A stretch of 64,000 bases of DNA from Strobilurus pachycystidiatus (Eukaryota; Basidiomycota; Agaricomycetes; Agaricales; Physalacriaceae), in NCBI GenBank assembly GCA_019915135.1, contig JAHLMK010000007.1, positions 682,001 to 746,000 of the forward strand. Direction: 5' to 3'. Position 1 is the first letter of the stretch, and each line of letters opens with the position of its first letter. The notes below the pieces were generated by a model that was given only the letters and a program-made list of their open reading frames with translations, ran no database searches and was not told the DNA's origin. This document shows, one piece after another, positions 1 through 10,631 of the stretch. The position numbers were made by a program, and so were the translations under genes.

Positions 1-83
1 AGTTCGAGGATATGAAGCGCGCGTATGAGATGTTTGGGAAGCCAGCGGAGCATGGAATTTTGAAGGTTCTCATCGAGTTTTGA
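1..83 (+). CDS. C-terminal fragment, probable zinc-type alcohol dehydrogenase/MDR protein
   Basis: The window opens inside a coding exon. The frame starting at base 3 is open to a TGA at 81-83 and encodes 26 residues ending in GKPAEHGILKVLIEF. This tail (a Phe-Glu-Asp-Met-Lys helix, then a short Leu-Lys-Val-Leu strand before the stop) resembles the C-termini of medium-chain zinc alcohol dehydrogenases, where the last strand closes the GroES-like catalytic domain. The catalytic and cofactor-binding parts lie upstream of the window, so the family call is an inference from a short tail. The gene converges on the minus-strand gene that ends at 448. Confidence 0.5.
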   Translation, partial: FEDMKRAYEMFGKPAEHGILKVLIEF

Positions 84-447
84 AATATGAAGAATCCGTA
101 TAGTATCACGATGTAGTCCTTTGAACTTGGTAGCAGAAGTTTCGTCGATCATACAGGCGATTGAAAGCGCGTCTGGTCTGTGGCAGTCTCAGTTTTCTTT
201 TATCATGATGGCATGTATTCTCACAAGCAACGCGGTATCTGTTACTTAACCCTTCCCAGTCTCCGACGCGCTCTCTGCCATCATGCACTGGAACAGCAGC
301 CTCACTCACCGCCCTCGAAGTTCGAGTAGAAAGTCCGAGATTTTCACCTACATAAATAAATATACAAATAGTCATCTAGACGGCGTTTCTAGATATGTAC
401 AGATGCACAGCGAGCTATAAATTAAGATAACAGACGAATAATCGATC

Positions 448-3067
448 CTATAACTCTTCCCCCGAATGTGTGAGTACTTTCGGTGTACCCACTGGGAGAA
501 TGCTCAACACCGGCGTCGATTCGACGTCGCTAGCTTCCGGCGAAGCTTCACTCTTGCCGACTCCCGGCTCCGGGACAGGCAAGATGCTGGCTGTTGCCTC
601 TTTGACAGGAATGTCCTTCAAAGCAGACTCGACCTCCTCTTTTCCACGGCCGACAAGCGCACTTGCTTCAACAGGGATAACCTTCAACGCAGCTTCGACC
701 TCCTCCTTCCCGCGGCCGACAAAAGCCTCCTCATCAGTCTTCAAAAGCCCATCCACCTTCTTGTCCTTTGAACTCTCCTTGTTCCCTGATTCCTTCCTCT
801 CGAACTTTTCTCCCTCCGCCGCGTCCTCCCCGCCCAGGTTCTTGCCCCGGAAAAGGTTATCAGCACGCCTGTTCAGGACCCTCATACGTCTGATACATTC
901 GCCAACTTCGCCCTTCATGTTTTCTTCCAGCTTGGGCAGTGCCGCCAAGAGCGGATCGCCGACGGGTCGTGTGTGTGTGTTCTCTTGCAGCTCCTTGACC
1001 TGAGCGGCGAAATCATGGTAGAGGTGCATGAGACCATGGTACTCCTGCCAGTCATCGTATGTGACATCCTCGAGCCACGCATAGTCAAGTCCTAGATCAC
1101 TTTGTGCCTTTTCGGCGCGTGCTTTGACCTGTTCGGTAGCTGAGGTGCACTGACGAAAGAATCAACAAACGACATTCGGAAGTGCAAAAGAAACGAACCT
1201 CCTGGAACTCTTCTTCACGAACACCCTTCACCCACTGGACGACTCTCGTCTGAGCCTCACTCATTGCCTCTCTCCACTTCTCTTCAACTCGTCCAAGAAC
1301 AGTCTCCCACCTATCTCTCCTCTCCTCAGCGTCACCCTCGGCCCCACGCTTAATCTCCCTCCCCAGATACCTATCCAGCCCATCCAAAAGCACTCGACAT
1401 TCCTCCTTCACCCCATCTGGGCCTGCGTCCCTTCCGATGTGCTTGCCCCCAACAAAGTCCCACTCTTCCTCGTCCCGCGCCTGATCAAACATGACCGCAG
1501 CTGCCCGGCTTCGAATCTGCATCAGCTTCATGCGAAGCTCGAGGAAAAGCTTGTCGGCGAGGGTAGTTAACTCGTCGTAGTGCTTCTCGTGACGCTCCTT
1601 GATGTTAGCGCGTTTCTTGGCGATACGCTCAACCTCGGAGGTAGCATCAGAAGGAGGTGGAATGGAAGAAGGAGAAGATTGGAGTTCGGGTTCGGTAGAT
1701 CGGGACGAGGCGAGCCCGAGGGAAAGAAGGAAGGCGTCAATATCATCTGGATCGTCAGGAGTCTCTTCTGGTACGGGTATTGGTGCGCTGGTAGGATCTG
1801 CTTCAATGGAGGAAGTGACACGAACGGCTTCAGCAGAAACGCTGAGTTCCTCGGCAAGCTCGTCGGATATAAACCCGGACTCGGCGGCACGGGCGGCTTC
1901 GGCAGACAAAGACAATTCCTCTGCCAGTTCGTCTGAAATGAATGAGGGCGGCTGAGGAATTTCTTCCGGTGTCGGTTCAGGAGTACTGGTCTCGACAGGC
2001 GTTTGCTCCAGGGTTTCCTCCACACTTGCCGACGCCGCTGCCTCACTGGTGGATTCGTCAGTCTCGGCAGTGGTCGCCAGTGGAGTTTTCGCCTCCACCT
2101 CTTCGGTTGTGAATGTAGTCTCGGGTATTATCGTCGCAGACGTCGCAGCTACAGAGGCTGTTGTCGAGGTTCCCGTCGCAATGACCACTTCCTCCTCTTC
2201 GGGTAGGGGCACAGGAACAGCTTCTCCAGTGCGCGTAGCCTTGCGGTCCTCCGTGACCTTGGCCCACATCTTCTGGATGTGAGGATCCACATAGGCCTTG
2301 CGCGCCACGACAGCCCGCTTCCCAGCCTCTGTCGCCATAACAACAGCCTGTGCCCATGCAGCCTGTGCGTGTGGTAGTGCGGCGTGATATGTCTTGATAA
2401 CGTACGGCTTTGCTGCCTCCAACCGTGCTTGGGCTTGGTCTAGGTAGGGCCTGCTAGCAAGATATGCCCTGTACACGCGCGCGGATACATCAGCGTAGTG
2501 AGCGCGGGCCTGGCGGATGTAAGGCTGGGCCTTGGCGACGTAAGGCCTGATGTGAGGCCACACCGTCTTCCTGTAGAATGGCCTGAGTTTTTTCTCGTAG
2601 ACTGGGCGAATGATGCGCGCATAAGCCGGCAACGCAACCTGGCGATACACAGGCACGACGACCTTGTTGTACGTAGGCACGACGACGCCCTCGACCTTCT
2701 TTGTGGCTGGGTGAGCCAACACTTGGCGGACTGTGGGCATCACGTAGGGTTCCAGGACGTAGACGCGGTACATGCCGAGACCTTGGCAGACGGGGTTTTG
2801 GAGGCGGATGTCGGACGGACATGTGGTTGCGGCGTACGCGCTGAACAGCAGCAGAGTAAAGATGAGGAAGAGATCGCCCAATGTGCCGCGTCGGGCCTTT
2901 TTGCGGGGCTTCAATTTGGCTGGAGGTTTGGGAGAGGTCCTGGTGGATTTGGGCGTCGGCAGCGGCGGTGTGGCAGATTTGGAGGAGGGTTTGGGTGTCG
3001 GAGCGGAGAGCGCGCTGCTTGACTTTTTCTTTGGCAAAGCCGGCTTGTTTGGTTTGGGTGGGACCAT
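448..3067 (-). CDS. Large low-complexity protein with one N-terminal membrane segment, function unknown
   Basis: Two exons (3067-1199 and 1149-448) join across a 49-nt GT-AG intron (1150-1198) in phase 0 to give about 856 residues. The N-terminus (about 1-60) is very rich in Pro, Lys and Ser; a hydrophobic stretch near residues 65-80 (LFLIFTLLLFSAYAA) is a likely signal anchor. Residues about 100-260 repeat short Tyr/Pro/Val/Arg units (YIRQARAHY, YLDQAQARL, YVIKTYHAAL) that look helical or amphipathic. Next come an acidic Ser/Thr/Glu-rich region, in which FISDELAEELSLSAEA is directly duplicated, and a charged probable coiled coil. The C-terminal exon carries two near-identical FVGRGKEEVEAALK-type repeats. 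I recognise no catalytic domain. The topology suggests a membrane-tethered organising or structural protein, but this is inference. Confidence 0.75.
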
Positions 3068-3842
3068 GGTCGCTGTTGTCCGTTACAAAGGCGTTCAAAA
3101 AGCAATAAGGAATGCTTACCAGCCCTTCAGAAATTAGAACGAAATAAGAAAGAGAAAGCCAGCCAGAGCGAGCCCAGTCGCGTCGTGAGAAGAAGAGAGG
3201 CTTCGTGGCGATGACGTGGGTTCAAACTTCGGCCTTAACCGGCCCGCAGACCCGTGCTCTTTCCTTTCCTTGCACCATGATCCATGGGCCATGCTCCCAC
3301 CATAATCAGCTTGCTGGCCTACTCGCATCATCAGCGGATGATTCCTACCGTACAAAACGACATGGTTGATTGGCCGTAGTGGCGGCGTAGTTCACCCAGT
3401 TCCCTGAGTATCACACTCGCGATCACGCCTGTATCCGCCGTGAGACAGGCCAGCCAGTAAGCAGTCGTGTCCGCCTACATATATATTGTCTGACACTGGT
3501 CTTGAAGACACCGCTGTAGCAAAGAAACATCATTGACGACCAGCGAGCATTCTATCTCAGAGCACGCGATGCACGTGCGCAATTGTGTGCGCCACAGCCA
3601 CCAAGATTCCTCAAGATCCATCTTCTATGAAAGACAGAATGATCCCGTCGTCTATGTTCTGGATGCGCATAGCTCTGGCCGTTGGAGGGTCTTACTAGCT
3701 CCTACTATCACGCGTCCACTACCAGAAGCTGCCCCTATACCTCTCACATAGCTCAGACATAGCTCCTACTCAGGAATAAATACCGGTCAAACCTGGGAAG
3801 TGCAGTTAACGCACCTCTCATTCCCAAACATCATCATCACCA
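3068..3842. other. Intergenic region between divergent genes, with a TATA-like site
   Basis: This stretch separates the start of the minus-strand membrane protein from the plus-strand metalloprotease. Short ORFs here show no coding character. The one regulatory hint is an AATAAATA TATA-like sequence at 3775-3782, about 60 nt before the protease ATG, placed to serve as its core promoter. Confidence 0.5.
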
Positions 3843-5001
3843 ATGCTTACCCGCCTTTATCTCCCTGTCCTTCTCTCAACCGCGTATGCCTCACCCTTCC
3901 TTGGGCGGCTCGCCACTTATCCTCTTGGCAATGGAATTGTCAATCGGTCAGTGCTCCCCCGAGCTCCTTGAAGATGACGATGCTCAATTGACCCCTACAG
4001 GACGTGCGGAACAATCCTTGAAGGAATCATCGAGAAAGTCGAATTGGAATTTCAGCATCTCCTCCAAGGCTACCAGGGCTCGGGGTCAACATCGAACTCC
4101 TCATCTCCCAGTGCCACAATCAACGTACGCCTCCTATCATTGACCACGACTCTTCACTAACCCCTCTATCGAAAACGTAGGTATACTTCAACGTGATCAC
4201 CAACGGATCTACGTCAACAGGAAACATTCCGTGAGTTGGACGGTATCCCGCCGCAAGTCCTTCCAAAGATCTGATTTCTACGTTGCAGAGACTCCCAGAT
4301 CAACGACCAGATATCCGTACTCAACAGCGCCTATTCCAAATCTGGATTTTCATACGTACTTGCTGGCACCAAGAGGACGCCGAACGTGGACTGGTTCAAC
4401 AACGCCGGTCCGGACAGCACCCAACAGACTGCCATGAAGAAAGCCTTGCGTCGAGGCGGGCCAGCCGATCTGAATGTTTACACTGTCGGGTACGTACACG
4501 ACTCACTGTATCTCACATTCACTAATTTGTCTTTAGTTTCACATCCGGGTCAGGCGCAGGCCTCCTTGGTTACGCCACCTTCCCTTCCAGTTACAAGGAC
4601 GCCTCGCAGGACGACGGAGTCGTCGTTCTCTATTCCAGCTTGCCTGGCGGATCCACCACCAACTACAACAAAGGCGCGACTCTCACGCATGAAGTTGGGC
4701 ATTGGCTAGGATTGTATCATACCTTCCAAGGCGGGTGCATGGGCTCAGGGGATTACGTCAGCGATACGCCAGCGGAAGCATCCCCGGCATCTGGCTGCCC
4801 TAAGGGGAGGGATACTTGTATCATGGACAAGGGTTCAGATCCTATCAGTGAGTTCTCACACCACGATTTGCTTCGGATTGATAACAAAGTGTGTCGGCAG
4901 CCAACTACATGGACTATACCTACGATAGCTGTATGACGGAATTCACGGCTGGGCAATCAACTAGGATGAAACAGCAAGTGAACGTTTACCGCGGCATCTA
5001 A
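3843..5001 (+). CDS. Secreted M43-type zinc metalloprotease (pappalysin/cytophagalysin family)
   Basis: Six exons (3843-3946, 4001-4124, 4181-4230, 4289-4489, 4537-4847, 4901-5001) join in consistent phase to 296 residues, near the usual length for fungal extracellular M43 proteases. Residues 1-17 form a signal peptide ([13 protein letters not shown]). The mature part begins near RTCGT, typical of the family. The zinc site [11 protein letters not shown] (HExxHxxGxxH) is encoded in exon 5. A Met-turn, [11 protein letters not shown], appears only after the last intron is removed, which supports that splice. Paired cysteines ([18 protein letters not shown]) would form disulfides. The predicted role is hydrolysis of extracellular proteins for nutrition. 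All key residues are present, and a TATA-like site lies about 60 nt upstream. Confidence 0.93.
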
Positions 5002-5134
5002 GTCTAGGTGCCGCAAATTTGCTACTTACATATTATGATGTTCATGCCCGAAATGATTTGTATACGCAATTTTCCATATGTATCATTAGTACATTCCATT
5101 GGCTCGATAATGCTATCTCATGTTTGCTGGGTCA

Positions 5135-6368
5135 TCAATCTGAAGAATATGCCGACGATTGTCCTTCTGGGTGTACACTTCGTGCGTGGATGGCGGATTG
5201 GAAGTGTAGTGACGAATGCAGCATGTTCGAGGCATTGCTAACATCGCCCGCGGCGGCGGCTAGCGATGCGCTGCGGCCTTTCCACGAATCCTTGGGCTGC
5301 GCCTCACCGGAAGCGACGCGCGCAATGATCAAAGCCGGTGCCAAGCCCTAGCATAATAATGAGCAAAGAGCACGGTCATGGAAGTCAAAGACTGACCGTG
5401 ACAGCGGGAAGCATTGCAGCCGGATAGTCACTGATCGTATTCCACTTCGTACCACCATAGTATGCGTAAATGAAAATCGCCAGGTACACCAGATGCGTGA
5501 TGGTATACAACAAGGACGACTCGACTAGGATCTCGATGATCCCGTGGTACGTCCTGCTTCGCGTTCCTGTGGTGTGTATGATTCGGAAAACAATGAGCCC
5601 GGTACAGAGGATGTTCGTCGTCACTGTGAGAGCAATGTAGGCAATACGCCAGTTAGCTTGTGTGGCGCCGGATATGGGACCGCCAATGTTGAGATAGGCG
5701 GGAAGCATGTGGATGATGTATGCGACTAAGACGTTTGTTCAAGGTTAGGCTCGAAACATCGAGAGTACCTTACCTATCTCCGCAACGAGAAAGACTGCAG
5801 GAAGCGCGGCGACTATCCAAGACCGTCCGTAGATGATCCAACATCGCCAAATCTTGTTGACAATAGTATTCAAAAAGTCGTGGAGCTACAATGATAGAAT
5901 GAACTTACCATGACGCACTCAGCTATGATAACATTGACAGCCAGGAAGACCTTCATGACAATATACAAATTTGACATGACGGGACTGGGGGCTGTATCCG
6001 ACTGATAAGAGTCATCGCGTGTGCCGCCGTGTCCAATGTACATCTCGTCGATGATGTGCCAAACAATCGCCATCCGTATCGTGGTCAGGACCCACATGAA
6101 GCTCAGAACAGCGAGAAGAGTTGCTCTTCGCCTATTGAGTTTCTCCTTCGATGCGCCTACGTAGGTTGTCAGAGAGTTCATACTCTGAAGGCGCATTAGA
6201 TCACCACATACCGACGACATGGAGCGTGTATACAAAGACTGATGTGTAGAGGGCGTAGCACAAGATCTCAAGGATGTTCGAATGAAGCACATCCCTTAGA
6301 TAGTGAACAACGTCGTCCTCGCTGAGCCCAGACGGTTGCGGCATATGCTGTTTCATACCAGACATCAT
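5135..6368 (-). CDS. Seven-helix membrane protein of a basidiomycete-expanded family
   Basis: Five exons (6368-6212, 6156-5909, 5852-5774, 5725-5397, 5347-5135) join in phase to 341 residues. Hydrophobic segments occur at about seven places, and several signatures match this mushroom family: IWRCWIIYGRSW at the cytoplasmic end of one helix, the late-helix segment EILVESSLLYTITHLVYLAIF, and GLAPALIIARVASG before a polar tail. Members are usually annotated only as hypothetical transmembrane proteins; a receptor-like role is often suspected but unproven. The start is placed at the first Met pair before the acidic SEDD segment, though an upstream exon is possible. Exons 1-3 and the upstream region are duplicated at 12075-13282 on the far side of a retroelement, but this copy remains complete. 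Confidence 0.8.
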
Positions 6369-6979
6369 GGTGAGATACGCTTCAGAAGGGATTTGCTGAG
6401 TCCTTCTTATACAGTAAGTATAAGCCCTCCTAAGAACTAACTCATAAGCGAAACTATCATATGCCACCAAGTGAGTTTGAGAAGAAAGATGATCTGCCGA
6501 AGTGATCACATCCTGAATAACATCCAATCATCCACGGGAGTCGATGCACTAGCATTGGCTAGCGGAAGACGGGCAGTGATCAGTCCGGATGGCTATCAAT
6601 CATGCTGCGATGCTCACTTCTGGGGTGGGGCATCATGTCTCGCGCTCATTGAAGAACGAGGTCCGTTCAATGAGAGAAGCACGCCAGGATCTAGCTCGAA
6701 GATTCCAATACTGGTTGCGCAATTGACTTGTGGATTTTGAACAGTTCTTGAAACTCGGGGCCAGCAAAGGAAAATATCCGGAAACTGGTCAGCGCATTGT
6801 ATGAGCTCCCTAGAGGGACATACTGGATATGTCGCATTTGCACTACAGACGAGGTCCCGTCGTTTCGTGTCGAAGCCCCACACCTGCAGATCGGCCATGA
6901 CTTAGCTCACGGTCCTTCAGAAAGTGTCGAAGGAGGCCCTTTTTGTCAACGCCGACACATTCCCACACCATAGTCTGCG
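5772..6979. repeat. Left copy of a 1,208-bp host direct repeat flanking the Penelope element
   Basis: It matches 12075-13282 at a constant offset of 6,303 with no indels. I counted about four substitutions by eye (for example near 5886 and 6703). It covers exons 1-3 of the 7TM gene and its upstream region. Its right end abuts the retroelement at 6980. Confidence 0.95.
6369..6979. other. Upstream region of the 7TM gene, no convincing gene
   Basis: It contains overlapping short ORFs on both strands (89 codons plus, 94 codons minus) with no recognisable domain. The sequence is repeated at 12672-13282. I see nothing else that I can support. Confidence 0.4.
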
Positions 6980-7534
6980 AGGGAGAGAGGGCGGAGCGAG
7001 ACGCTGCGAGGGAGAGTGCGAGCGGAGCGAGGACACGACTGAGTGCGTCGAGTGACGTCCGAACGACCGACTGGCGCGAGTGATTCGAGAGAGCGAGAGT
7101 GGTGAGGGCCGCGACGTGGGTGGCCAAACGTTTCGTCTGTAAAGAGACTCATCAGGCGGCTTTGTCCTCGTCATCACACCGCCTTGTTTGTCTCTGGCCT
7201 TTCGGCCAAATATCAACTTCGGCGGAATCCAGCAACCGGAACTCACCACGGATGAGCTCGACAGAATTTGGATCCCATTCGTACACGGAGGAGCCTCTGT
7301 GGGCAAGACCGTCCTATTTCAACATGAGCGACACGGTACAACGTGCAACACTGGGCCTGCAGGGCAGTGCCGGAAGTATATCGGTGAGCACGCGTTCCGT
7401 TCTACCTCGTTACTGACGATTCCGTCATGCGTAGGAGGTGTTGGACCTGATGTATATAGGTATATACGGACAACGACGATGTAAAAATGTCTATTTTATT
7501 CCACACCCGACAGGAGAGCCGCGGGCGACGCGAC
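6980..7534 (-). repeat. 3' pseudo-LTR of the Penelope element
   Basis: This is about 555 bp, direct-repeated at 11524-12074 (offset 4,544) with only a few differences: two substitutions seen and 4 extra bases near 7524. It contains a hammerhead ribozyme at 7104-7169. Short ORFs within it on either strand are fortuitous. Confidence 0.92.
7104..7169 (-). ncRNA. Type I hammerhead ribozyme in the 3' pLTR
   Basis: On the minus strand the conserved core CTGATGA (7155-7149) is followed by stem II GTCT/AGAC (7148-7145 with 7138-7135, loop CTTTAC), then GAA (7134-7132). Stem III is ACGT/ACGT (7131-7128 with 7117-7114) around a 10-nt loop. C at 7113 is the cleavage nucleotide. Stem I is GCCGC/GCGGC (7160-7156 with 7112-7108), extended by GAGG/CCTC (7169-7166 with 7107-7104) across an ACAAA bulge suited to a loop-loop contact with stem II. 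Predicted cleavage falls between 7113 and 7112. All core bases match the consensus. Confidence 0.92.
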
Positions 7535-7548
7535 CTACGGTCGCGTCG
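7526..7548. repeat. Perfect 10-bp inverted repeat at the end of the 3' pLTR
   Basis: The sequence cgacgcgacc, a tac loop and ggtcgcgtcg form a GC-rich hairpin between the pLTR and the end of the reverse transcriptase ORF. It is absent at the other pLTR boundary. It could be a terminator-like or priming structure for the element RNA; no function is shown. Confidence 0.75.
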
Positions 7549-7579
7549 CGGCTCGACTGAGGGTGGGGAAAAAACAATT

Positions 7580-10388
7580 CTAAACTGTTGTTACCTGGGC
7601 AGTGTGAAAAGCATGCATGGCGTCCAAGTTGTGGCGATTCAACTTGTCCCCCAGCGCACTTGGTTTCTTAAATGAAGCAAGGAAGCGGAGGTCTGGAATG
7701 CTAGTCGCAGACTCCGTCCATGTTCTCTCCAAGTCGCGCCACTCAGGTCCGAATTCTACGGTGTCCCAGAGTGGGTTGTGGGTTAACTTGAGGACATGTA
7801 GCGGCGGGTCATCAGAGATGACAGGTAACAAATTGTCGACCAAGGCCCGAGGCCGTTCTGCTGCATAAGACACGCCGTCAAAGACGCTGGCAAGCCATCG
7901 TCCGGGATACCCTCTTGCACGTAGGCGGTGCATGAAAAGGGTGCGGACTTTTGCAAAGTCCACCCCCTTAGAGCAGATACGAACGTATCTGATCAGCTCG
8001 CCACGGATCCAGGCGCGTTTAGACGCGTCAGAATGGCAGGATATCCACGGTATGTAGAGGTAGGCATTCATCACTTTCTGGTATACTTGGGTCACAATCG
8101 AGTACTTGCGTACTGAAGCTAGTGTTCCCATGTCTCGCTCAAGCGAGACGTGTATATCCAGAAACGGCAGAGACCGTTGTGATTGCGACCATTCCATCTT
8201 CATGTTCGGGTGTAGAGCCCCGAAGCGCTGTTGGAACTGGTGAACATCATGAATGCTGCCTTTGATAACCGCGAAGATATCATCAATAAAGCGGCCATAA
8301 TAGCATATGATGTGCGACAGTTCCGCAAGCGGTGCGCCTTCGTATCTAGCCAGGAACAGGTTAGCATATGTGGGCGCGCAAGCGGTCCCCATAGCAGTCC
8401 CGATGACTTGTAGGAAGTAGCGACCTCCAAACTGGACGTGGTTGTTGGTGAGCACTAGTCGTAGGAGCAACACAATGAGATCTTTGCGGGATCTCAGAAC
8501 AACCCGCGTAGCTTCTACAAGATCGTCGAAGGATATATTCCTGGTACCAAGAATATAGGCAATAGCCTGTATCCCATCCTCCACGGGGATGTTAGGATAC
8601 ATCGCAACAACATCTCCTGAAACTAGCCAGTAGTCTTCGCCCGGCTTGAGATCCAGCTCCAGAATCTGACAACAGAACGTCTTTGAGTCTGGCAGGATCC
8701 AAGGAAAGGTGGCGAGGAGGGGTTTGATTTGATAATCAACCCAGGCGGACGCGTTAGTCAACAGCGTATTAAACGACGGGACAATGGGTCGGCCAGATAC
8801 AGGGAGCTTATGTATCTTTGGGATGACTTTGAGAGTAGGAACGAGCATCCAACCTTCTTCGCAAGGATGGAGGATCCAAGTGTGCTGTTGTTTCGTAAGA
8901 AAGCCTTTAGCGTTGCTAATGACTATCCGCAGAGTTTCTCGAAGCACTGATAGATCCGGTTCTACTATCTCAAGATAAGACGGGTTGACGAGAAGCTTTA
9001 GCCCAGTTGTCTGATACCACATTGTGGTAACCAAACAGAGACCCAAGTTCTTGTCCGCGGGTAGCGCAAGCATCCCCTTCTCGGACATGAGTTTCAAAAG
9101 GCTTTTGAGTTCGTCGTGGTTGACGTTGGGGCGCACCCGAAGGGTCTGCTTACCCAGGACTTCCACTTCGAGTCGGTTAGCGAATACAATCAGTGCATTC
9201 TCGACTCGGTGATTCAGCGCGGGACCCTCAGCCCAGGGACAAGGGACATGGAACTCGGGCACATATTTCAGTTGCCCGGTCCGATCCTTATCCTGGTTGC
9301 CAAGGAACGGCTGGAGGGTACCCTTGCGTTCCTGCTTAGCTCGGAGGTCGGCATCATCGCGAAGTCTGAGTCGACGCGTAAAGTCGTCGAGGTCATTCCT
9401 AACGTGCTCAACCTTGGTAACAGGTGGTCGGGGTGTGAACTTGGTGTTCAGCGCAAGAATCTTAGCCTGTCCGGGGGTCAATTGGGCATCAGTCAGATTG
9501 TCAAATGAGCGATTTGTGATTCGCGTATCATGGTACAATGGTGACATCTGGCTGAAGATAAAACGGGACTGAAGTGCGGGACTCGAAGTAAAGAAACGAT
9601 CTGGATAGGTGTCAGGGTTGTGGTGGTGAAACCGTGTGCCCTGAGGACGTACCCAGGAAGAGACAATATTTGGGTTCTCAGTGGGGCGCTCAGCCGTTAG
9701 GCCTCGCGCTTCCTCTTCTGATTCCCCTTTGCTTTGCCATCTTTCTGCTTCTTGGAGGGGGGTTCCTCCTCGGTGTCCATCGCGTTTTCGTCGTCTTCGC
9801 TTTCGCTTTCGACTCGCGCCTTCTCCTTGGCACTTGCCCTTCGCCGTCGGTTTCTGGGCCGTAGCCTTCGCCTTCGGTTTCTTGTCGTCCGACTTCTTCT
9901 TCTCCGATGCTGGCAACGCGCTGCCTTTTCCTTTGGAGGACTGGGCTTTCTTTGCGTTGTCGGGCTTGGATTTTGAAGCGGTCGAGGACGCGCTGGGCTT
10001 CTTCTTCTTCGCGACGGGATCTGCTGACGTCTTCGGGACCACTTTCACTAGGAGAGGGGGAGGAAGACTCAATCACATCGCCGCGAAAAGAGAGGAGGGG
10101 TGACGAAATCAACGTACTGTTGTTCGCCGACAACCAAGTTTGCATGAAGTCCTCGGTCTGGAGGGTCAGGCCAACTTGCTCCTTGACCAACTCCCCAATG
10201 GGCTTTGCGCTATTGGCTGTCTCTGTCTGCTCCTTGGCAAGGGCTACAGCGGTAGACACGATCACGAGTATTCTCGGATGTTTCACCTTTTGTTGAATAG
10301 CCGCTGAAATTCTGGTCAGAATGATACCAAACATGAAGCAATTTGGTGGAGAATTGGGTGAGTTATGTGAAAAACAAGATTTCAACAC
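7580..10388 (-). CDS. Penelope-like reverse transcriptase (main ORF, with intron)
   Basis: Exon 2 (10047-7580) carries a basic Lys/Ser/Pro-rich linker, then the reverse transcriptase: PKIHK and GRPIV (fingers), the catalytic Asp in SGDVVAMYPNIP (motif A), TAMGTACAPTYANLF (motif B), the paired Asp of GRFIDDIF (motif C) and LPFLDIHVS, followed by a thumb region. No GIY-YIG domain follows. A good GT-AG intron (10117-10048, donor GTACGT, acceptor CTCCTAG) joins it in frame to an upstream segment that is open to 10388 (QTEDFMQTWLSANN). The real coding sequence begins further upstream: removing the MITE at 10253-10631 fuses this frame with the ORF at 10629-11336. The RT domain itself looks intact. 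Confidence 0.88.
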
Positions 10389-10631
10389 TCTCTGATCATT
10401 CTACCTGGTTCCAGGGGCATAACAAGCGAGATATCCGAATATATCCGTCCTAAATCAGTATTTTAGCTCTGAGCCCCGGTAGAATGATCAGATTGCAATG
10501 AAAACTTGATTTCCACATAACTCACTCAATTCTCCACCAAATTGCTTCATGTTTGGTATCATTCTGATCAGAATTGCAGTGGCTATGCGCCGATTCATAC
10601 AGATTGGGGCTGATACTCGTGCTCATGTCTA
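10253..10631. mobile_element. hAT-type foldback MITE inserted in the Penelope ORF
   Basis: It is a 379-bp element bounded by the 8-bp direct repeat tacagcgg (10245-10252 and 10632-10639). The termini are imperfect inverted repeats, TAGACACGATCACGAGTAT on the left and TAGACATGAGCACGAGTAT on the right when read inward. The whole element is a foldback, with arms pairing over well over 100 bp (10302-10381 with 10501-10580 is nearly perfect). An 8-bp TSD with TAGA-type ends fits hAT elements. It encodes no transposase. Its ends resemble those of the MITE at 50845-57295, so both may be mobilised by the same absent transposase. Confidence 0.85.

Noticed and set aside
5019..5351. Plus ORF of 110 codons after the metalloprotease
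   Set aside because: It overlaps, in antisense, the last exon of the 7TM gene, which has clear family signatures (PALIIARVASG).
6614..6898. 94-codon minus ORF (MADLQVWGFDTKRRD), duplicated at 12917-13201
   Set aside because: No homologous domain, no promoter or splice context; competing ORFs overlap on the other strand. The duplication is explained by the 1,208-bp repeat.
7099..7484. Overlapping plus-strand ORFs (105 and 98 codons), repeated at 11643-12028
   Set aside because: They lie in the pLTRs antisense to the ribozyme and element transcript. Their duplication follows from pLTR duplication, and they have no domain character.
9681..10103. Plus-strand ORF of 140 codons rich in Arg, Ser and Phe
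   Set aside because: It is the antisense shadow of the Lys/Arg-rich linker of the Penelope reverse transcriptase.
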